DNA from: Rhizobium sp. Root1334
GTDB lineage: Bacteria > Pseudomonadota > Alphaproteobacteria > Rhizobiales > Rhizobiaceae
Length of the DNA stretch: 64,000 nucleotides
Direction: 5' to 3'
Assembly (NCBI RefSeq): GCF_001426665.1
Contig: NZ_LMEY01000031.1
Span: 63,964-127,963 of the forward strand
Part shown: positions 59,253 to 64,000 of the stretch, piece by piece
Position numbering within the stretch: the first letter of the stretch is position 1
Layout of the letters: every line of letters begins with the position of its first letter
Translations under genes and position numbers: made by a program
The notes under the pieces: generated by a model
Told to the model about the DNA's origin: nothing
Database searches by the model: none
The model's input: only the letters and a program-made list of their open reading frames with translations

Positions 59253-61793
59253 TCATCGGCCGCGTCCACCGCCACCCCGGCCACCGCCACCCCGTAAAAC
59301 TGCTCCTCCGCCGCCACGGCCGCCGCCGCCGTAAAAGCCACCATTGCCCCTGCCTCCACCTTGAAAGCCACCACGGTCGAAGTTGTGGAAGTTTCCGCCG
59401 GTTTGCGGGGAGCGCCGGCCATAGTTGCGGTTAAGTTCGTACTGATTACCGAACTGTCGGCCGTTCCGGTCAAAATTGAGATGGTCGGGGGCGCGCTGCT
59501 GATTGCGTCGCACCGCTGGACTGTCGCGCAGGTTCTGCCCACGTTGCGCCGCTTGCGGTCGCTTTATACCGTCACGCTGCCCCGCATTCTTGAGATTTTC
59601 TCCATCCGGGCGCTGAACCGGTTTCCAGCCGTCGGGCGAGTGCTTTTGCCATTGTCCGTCCTGGCGGCGATAAACATTGCCATCCCGCCCGGCATAGACA
59701 TCGCCGCCCTTGCTTCCGACAAGAAAGCCCTTATCGCCTTCCGTGTTGCGCCAGCGCAGGCCGCCTGCACTACCCGTGGAACCGCCGCTGACACGCGCGA
59801 ATTCGCCACCGTGCTTGACGGAAACACTGCCCCAGGAACCATAGACGTTCTGACCTCCTCGCGCAGCAAAAGCGTTGCCCGTGCGTGGATTGTAGGCCGA
59901 AATGAACCCCCGCTGCCCGCTCGGTCCGGCGACCGCACCGGCGCGAACATGGGTTCCGGTTCTCGGATTGTATGCAGAACCGGCAACCAAGCCCCGCTCC
60001 GGCCCGTAGGCATAGCCGTAGCGCCCGAAAGTCCCGTAGGCGGGGTTGTAGTAGGCGCCCACTCCATAGCTGATCGGCGGTGGGTAAGGCGTCCAGTTGC
60101 CGTCGTAATCATCGTCCCAATAGGGCGGATAATACCAGCCTGATCCCCACACGAGGGTGTCCCAAGCCAGGTAGACGCCGAGATAGCCGAGCGTGTACCC
60201 ATACCAGATGGCATCCGGTTCTGCTTCGTAAATGCGGACATAGGTGGCGTTGTAGACCGGCGACGACGGGGGAATCGTGTAGATTTCTTCGGCGACGGTA
60301 TGTGCGACCGCGAAAGGTCCGGTGGGCGCGTCTCCAACAAACCAGATGCCGTCCTTGAGCACAAAGTACTTGTCCGAGACTTTGATCACCTGTTCGTTCG
60401 CATTGATTGCATAGAACATGGACGTGCCTTCGATCGGCTCGAATACCGGTTCCCCGCTGTAACTTACCTCTACTTTGACCGATCTGTCGGTCAATACGCG
60501 CGCCATTCTGGGAATGCTGGCTTTCAGGCGCGCCTCCGCGCTCTCCGAGGTTCCTGGGATCGAAGCCCGCACCGCCGAATAGGAGGTATCGTCAGGTATG
60601 GCTAGGAAGCCGGCGGGCAATTTGGTTGTCGCAAACGCCCACGGACCGTCGAGCGACGTCGCCGAAAACCATCGCCCGGAAAGAAGCGTATACCAGGTCT
60701 TGCTTGCCGTGTGATAGAAGATCGCTCCCGTCGAATTCGATACCCATTCGAGACCTGTGCCCGGTACCGCCTCAAGGACTGGCTGCCCCTCGAAAATCAT
60801 CAGTTCTGCCGGCGTGTCTGAATAAAATACCTTTGGCACCGAATTCTCGGAGAAACGGACCGGCGGAAGCGCTGCTCTCGCGTCTTTCCAGTTCTCGTCG
60901 GCCGGCAGCTTGGAAATTAGATCCGGAACCGCGTCAGCCTCGACCCAGCCGCTCTCTAGAGCGGTTGATGTCAGCCAGTTCTTCTCGTCCCGGAGGTAGT
61001 AGGAGCCAGTCGCGTCGATCTTAAAAAGGTCCCAATTGGTATTGGCAACAAAGGAAAGCCCCTCTACGCCTTTCACCGGGGCCGAAACCGCCTTGCCGTT
61101 GGTCTGAACCAAGACCGCCGACGTTTCACTCGTGAAGATCGGCGGTGGATCCGCCTTGATGTCGGTGATGTTGGCCAGCCTTTTGTAATCCGCGATGCTC
61201 GCCGTCAACCGCTCCTGCGAAACGACAATCGGGTCCGTCGGCATCAGGGCTCCAACCTGGAGAGTAAGGTCCGATAGCTGCTTGCGGTCCAGTGTTGAAA
61301 AGTCCAAGCGCGTGGTCTTAATATCGCTCAACGTGACATTCCCGGCGTCATCATCGGCAACCGTATTGGCTGTGACACCAATGATGCCGTAAACTGGCTT
61401 CGTTTCAGCTGGCAGCTTGAGTTCGGTGGCAATAAGTGCGGCAAGCCGGCGGAAATCGGCCCACTCGGTTATCTGCGGTTGAAAAAGCGTAACCGTTGCC
61501 CCGGATTGCGTGTTGAAGACCCTCGGCCAGGCAGGAGCATCGGATTCCGACTGGTTGAGGTACTTGCCGGCGACAAAACCATTCTCTCCGGAATAGCTTA
61601 CCGCACACCATGACGCCTGGCTGTCGCACTCCTTGATATCGACTTCCTCGCCCTGCGGAATGATCCGCATCGCGCTAAAGCCGGTACCGGGACCCGTTCT
61701 GAAATTCACATTTGCGGTCAGCACCGCGGGATCTGCGAACGCTGAGGTCGAGAAAAATGAGGCAATCGTAAGATAGGCGAAAATTCTACGCAT
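59253..61793 (-). CDS. Secreted SH3-domain protein with three repeats and a glycine-rich tail
   Basis: 846 residues from ATG 61793 (AGGGGG upstream). A signal peptide ends at SAFA-DP (20/21), followed by a bacterial SH3 domain (about 23-80; NVNFRTGPGTGFSAM). Three related blocks of about 90 residues follow (about 220-310, 320-415, 435-520), each with a (G)xPVxExVxGT-like start and a WF..GP(W/F)A motif. A tyrosine- and proline-rich segment (530-620) and a long Gly/Arg-rich tail close it. No catalytic motif is recognised. Probably a periplasmic or surface protein; some homologues are labelled carbohydrate-binding, which is not shown here. Confidence 0.75.
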   Translation of the reverse strand: MRRIFAYLTIASFFSTSAFADPAVLTANVNFRTGPGTGFSAMRIIPQGEEVDIKECDSQASWCAVSYSGENGFVAGKYLNQSESDAPAWPRVFNTQSGATVTLFQPQITEWADFRRLAALIATELKLPAETKPVYGIIGVTANTVADDDAGNVTLSDIKTTRLDFSTLDRKQLSDLTLQVGALMPTDPIVVSQERLTASIADYKRLANITDIKADPPPIFTSETSAVLVQTNGKAVSAPVKGVEGLSFVANTNWDLFKIDATGSYYLRDEKNWLTSTALESGWVEADAVPDLISKLPADENWKDARAALPPVRFSENSVPKVFYSDTPAELMIFEGQPVLEAVPGTGLEWVSNSTGAIFYHTASKTWYTLLSGRWFSATSLDGPWAFATTKLPAGFLAIPDDTSYSAVRASIPGTSESAEARLKASIPRMARVLTDRSVKVEVSYSGEPVFEPIEGTSMFYAINANEQVIKVSDKYFVLKDGIWFVGDAPTGPFAVAHTVAEEIYTIPPSSPVYNATYVRIYEAEPDAIWYGYTLGYLGVYLAWDTLVWGSGWYYPPYWDDDYDGNWTPYPPPISYGVGAYYNPAYGTFGRYGYAYGPERGLVAGSAYNPRTGTHVRAGAVAGPSGQRGFISAYNPRTGNAFAARGGQNVYGSWGSVSVKHGGEFARVSGGSTGSAGGLRWRNTEGDKGFLVGSKGGDVYAGRDGNVYRRQDGQWQKHSPDGWKPVQRPDGENLKNAGQRDGIKRPQAAQRGQNLRDSPAVRRNQQRAPDHLNFDRNGRQFGNQYELNRNYGRRSPQTGGNFHNFDRGGFQGGGRGNGGFYGGGGRGGGGAVLRGGGGRGGGGRGR

Positions 61794-62559
61794 GATTGTC
61801 CCCCTAAACGAACCGAGCGGCACGAGAACCCTGGTTTCAGAGTAATCGGTGTCTGTGTGCGTTTGGACGTATGATACCGGATCATACGACTATCTGATTG
61901 ACACTATGGGCCTTGAGCGTTTCGGCGCCCCATTGCGCCTAAACCTATTTTACGAAAAGAGACGCCAAACATCGGGGCAGCGATGCGCTTTCGACGTTCC
62001 ACCGCCGCCTTTTGATCAGATGCCGGCACCAAGTGCTGCAGTCGCATGGCGAAGAATACAACGCACACCGGCATCCCCCCAATTGTTTCAATAGTTTTAG
62101 ACGTTTTTTCGATTTCTGGTGCTCGCAGATCGCAAATGTGTCGGCGTCCTGCCACTCCACGGCGAATATGCAGCGCGCAGCTAAATCCGCGTACTCTGTT
62201 CCAACTCTCGGCTAGACTGGGCGAAGTGACCCTACCCCAGCAGCATACGACCCTGTATTCCAGCCGGTCATGAGAGCTTCGCGCGCCAGGCTTTGTGGCA
62301 TTCATGCACACTATTGATGTGTCGCCGCCATACCTCGCCAGGAAATCAGCGACGGCAGGAGAGGACACAACCGCCTTGATCAAGGAAAATCGGCAGCTTA
62401 CCTCGCTATACGCTACTCCGCTGAACGGTTGGCCCTACCGACAGGCCACTTGTGAAAACAGGTATGGATTACCGTAACATACGTCCTCATTCCCATCACG
62501 CCATGTAAAGTCTTGCTCATCGACGTCACTCGCTTCCGTGCGAAAACGAGGGTAAAAAG
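61794..62559. other. Long intergenic region without a recognised gene
   Basis: About 765 bp between divergent units. A 159-codon minus frame (61904-62383) exists but has arginine-rich, low-complexity composition and no family resemblance or ribosome site. Bases near 62090-62120 are A+T rich. This stretch may hold decayed DNA; nothing specific was recognised. Confidence 0.5.
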
Positions 62560-62976
62560 TTGACAACTAAGGTTCTTTTCGCAGCGTTTGTCTTCTCGAC
62601 ACTCAACTTTGCAGCGCCCGCGCCTGCACAGACACTAAGCTACGCAGACGCCGTCACGAAACTCGCGGACGACTGCGGTTCTGATATCAAGAAGCTATGC
62701 AGAGGTTTGAACCTTGGCAGCGGTAGAATTGCTGCGTGCCTGCAGCAGAACTCGGACCGGGTTTCGCCGACATGCAAGGGGACGATCGCTGATGTGTTCC
62801 AATCGATCACCAAGCGCGAGCATGCCCAGACTTCATATGAAAAAGTGTGTCAGCGGGATATGATCAAGAGTTGCGGCGGTGTCGAGGGAGATGGCTTTAT
62901 CCTCAATTGCCTGATCAAGAAAAAGCGGGTCAGTGAAGAATGCAGTCAGGTGCTTACCGATGCGGGATGGAGATAA
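62560..62976 (+). CDS. Secreted cysteine-rich repeat protein
   Basis: 138 residues, starting with TTG 62560 behind GAGGGTAAAAAG. The signal peptide ends near PAPAQTLS. The mature part has eight cysteines in the spacing of the cysteine-rich (GLG1-type) repeat: CGSDIKKLCRG, ACLQQN, CKGTI, CQRDMIKSCGG, NCLIKK, CSQVL. Function unknown for bacterial members. Four bp separate it from the OmpA-like gene, so they are co-transcribed. Confidence 0.8.
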   Translation: MTTKVLFAAFVFSTLNFAAPAPAQTLSYADAVTKLADDCGSDIKKLCRGLNLGSGRIAACLQQNSDRVSPTCKGTIADVFQSITKREHAQTSYEKVCQRDMIKSCGGVEGDGFILNCLIKKKRVSEECSQVLTDAGWR

Positions 62977-62980
62977 GCCG

Positions 62981-63556
62981 ATGCGCCAGGCTCTTTCAAA
63001 AATACTGTTCCTTGTCGCCGCCACATTTCTCACCCCAGCGGCTGCATTAAGCCAGGAGGTATCCCAAGAGCGGATTGTCGAAGGGCTCGGCAAACTGACC
63101 ATGGCTGCGCCGGCGATAGACCTAGAGATTCTTCGGCAGGAGGCAATCGACGGCCGGGACCAACCAATGTCGGCGCTTCCCAACTGGAAGAAAATCGCCA
63201 AACTACCCCAGATGGTCGTCGAGATAAATTTCGAAAACGATTCAGTCGCCATCGATCCAAAATCGTATCGCACGCTTGGGCTCCTTGCCGATGCGCTGCA
63301 CCATCCGAACTTGTGGGATTACAAGTTCCTCGTTGTCGGTCATGCCAGCTCTACAGGGAATGAGAAACACAATCTCGAACTGAGCGATCAGCGCGCAGCC
63401 GCGATAAAGGAAGCATTGGCAACCACATTCGCCGTCGGCCCAAAACGCCTCTATTCCATCGGCGTGGGAGAGTACCTTCCTATCCCTGGGTCCGACAATG
63501 CCGCCTCAAGCAACAGGCGTGTACAACTTATCAATCTGGGCGTATTCCAGAAGTAG
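62981..63556 (+). CDS. OmpA-family protein
   Basis: 191 residues from ATG 62981 (GGAGATAAG upstream). Signal peptide ending near AAALSQEV. The C-terminal OmpA domain (about 85-190) shows INFENDSVAIDP, the peptidoglycan-contact region LVVGHASSTG and NLELSDQRAAAIKEAL, ending in NRRVQLINLG. It is short, without a beta-barrel, so probably a periplasmic peptidoglycan-binding protein. Operon partner of the cysteine-rich protein. Confidence 0.87.
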   Translation: MRQALSKILFLVAATFLTPAAALSQEVSQERIVEGLGKLTMAAPAIDLEILRQEAIDGRDQPMSALPNWKKIAKLPQMVVEINFENDSVAIDPKSYRTLGLLADALHHPNLWDYKFLVVGHASSTGNEKHNLELSDQRAAAIKEALATTFAVGPKRLYSIGVGEYLPIPGSDNAASSNRRVQLINLGVFQK

Positions 63557-63799
63557 ATATGGTTCGGAAGGTGCCGCGTCGCCATAATAACCCAGATGTA
63601 AAACCACTTTGCGGCTGAAGCTTGCTTCAGTGTGCTTTCGGACGGAACAGCTGTTCAATATCACAATGCCTCGGCTTCTGAAGCCAGCACCCTAACGGAC
63701 CAATGCCGGCGATGCGCGCCGGACGATCGAGGCACTCGGTATAGCCAGCATGCCGACGCACACGGCATCGCCCGGGATATCGTCAGCAGCTTGAACGGC

Positions 63800-64000
63800 T
63801 TATCGCACACTTTTCTGCAAATCCGCCCCATCGGCAAGAATGGCGGCAGCTTCGTTAAGCAGCACATCCTTGGCATTCTTACGGGCGTTTTCGATTGCAA
63901 TATCGGCGCTCAGGCTGCGTTCATTTGCTTGCAGCCCATCATCTGCATCAAGGTTCACACCATCATTGATTTCCGGTCTTGCCTTGAAACGCTTTGCCTG
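63800..64000 (-). CDS. C-terminal end of a gene leaving the window (possibly carboxy-terminal processing protease)
   Basis: An open minus frame of 66 codons enters from the window edge and stops with TAA at 63800. It shows coding character: an acidic, alanine-rich helical pattern with SLSADIAIENARKNAKDVLL and NEAAAILADGADLQ. The tail resembles that of Prc/tail-specific proteases (xDxxLxEAaxIxADxxxLQ), but the catalytic part is outside the window, so this is a weak suggestion. Confidence 0.55.
   Translation of the reverse strand, partial: QAKRFKARPEINDGVNLDADDGLQANERSLSADIAIENARKNAKDVLLNEAAAILADGADLQKSVR

Noticed and set aside
61904-62383. A 159-codon minus-strand frame in the large intergenic gap
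   Set aside because: Arginine-rich, irregular composition, no ribosome site, and no family resemblance.
1-64000. tRNA and rRNA genes
   Set aside because: Intergenic regions were read for cloverleaf-like or rRNA-like sequence and none was seen; a covariance-model scan would be decisive.

Overview
The window is GC-rich DNA from a proteobacterium with an unusually large set of nutrient-uptake operons. The mix points to a rhizobial alphaproteobacterium (Rhizobium/Agrobacterium/Ensifer type): solute-binding-protein ABC and TRAP systems, small catabolic operons each with a LysR, GntR, LacI or Lrp regulator, a Blh/TauE sulfur locus, a glutamate-synthase-like FMN protein and several decayed insertion sequences. 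The taxon is inferred from gene content only. No rRNA, tRNA, phage, replication or CRISPR genes were seen, so this could be chromosome or a large replicon.

Layout. 0-2.6 kb: D-amino-acid-type PLP enzyme (cut by the window edge), RidA and a zinc deacylase. 2.8-9.0 kb: single genes (glycosidase-like TIM barrel, flavin monooxygenase, FMN glutamate-synthase-like protein, zinc ribbon plus NUDIX pair). 9.4-15.0 kb: LysR regulator facing an N-carbamoyl-amino-acid-hydrolase-type enzyme, a TRAP transporter and a second RidA. 15.2-17.6 kb: a scar zone with an IS110 remnant, a patatin lipoprotein, and an MFS fragment fused tail to tail with a LysR fragment. 17.8-23.4 kb: a tight operon of amino-acid-type ABC transporter, GntR/UTRA regulator, BtpA-family protein, ureidoglycolate-lyase-like protein and PfkB kinase. 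23.4-25.0 kb: IS5 remnant and two small membrane proteins.

25.2-34.4 kb: a giant autotransporter (about 2280 residues, about 20 copies of a QSIGGGGG-type repeat) divergent from a histidine kinase/response regulator pair, with OmpR-like sites between them. 34.5-39.1 kb: a hypothetical gene, an IS6 remnant, and a sulfur operon (cysteine-desulfurase-like enzyme, persulfide-dioxygenase-like MBL protein, TauE exporter) divergent from an Lrp regulator. 39.4-45.2 kb: LacI regulator with two operators, binding protein, unusually long ABC permease, GH1 glycosidase and SDR, but no ATPase; the last 22 codons of a MalK-type ATPase lie just beyond.

45.5-51.6 kb: amino-acid ABC system with MBL hydrolase, GYD protein, isochorismatase-type hydrolase and two GcvA-like LysR regulators. 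51.8-59.1 kb: a pectin/alginate-type unsaturated uronate operon (aldehyde dehydrogenase, sugar ABC transporter, KduI, KduD, KdgF) divergent from a FadR-type GntR regulator. 59.2-64 kb: a secreted SH3/repeat/glycine-rich protein, a cysteine-rich secreted protein, an OmpA-like protein and the tail of a further minus-strand gene leaving the window.

Several operons show strong hairpins just after the binding-protein gene, a common way to make more binding protein than membrane components.
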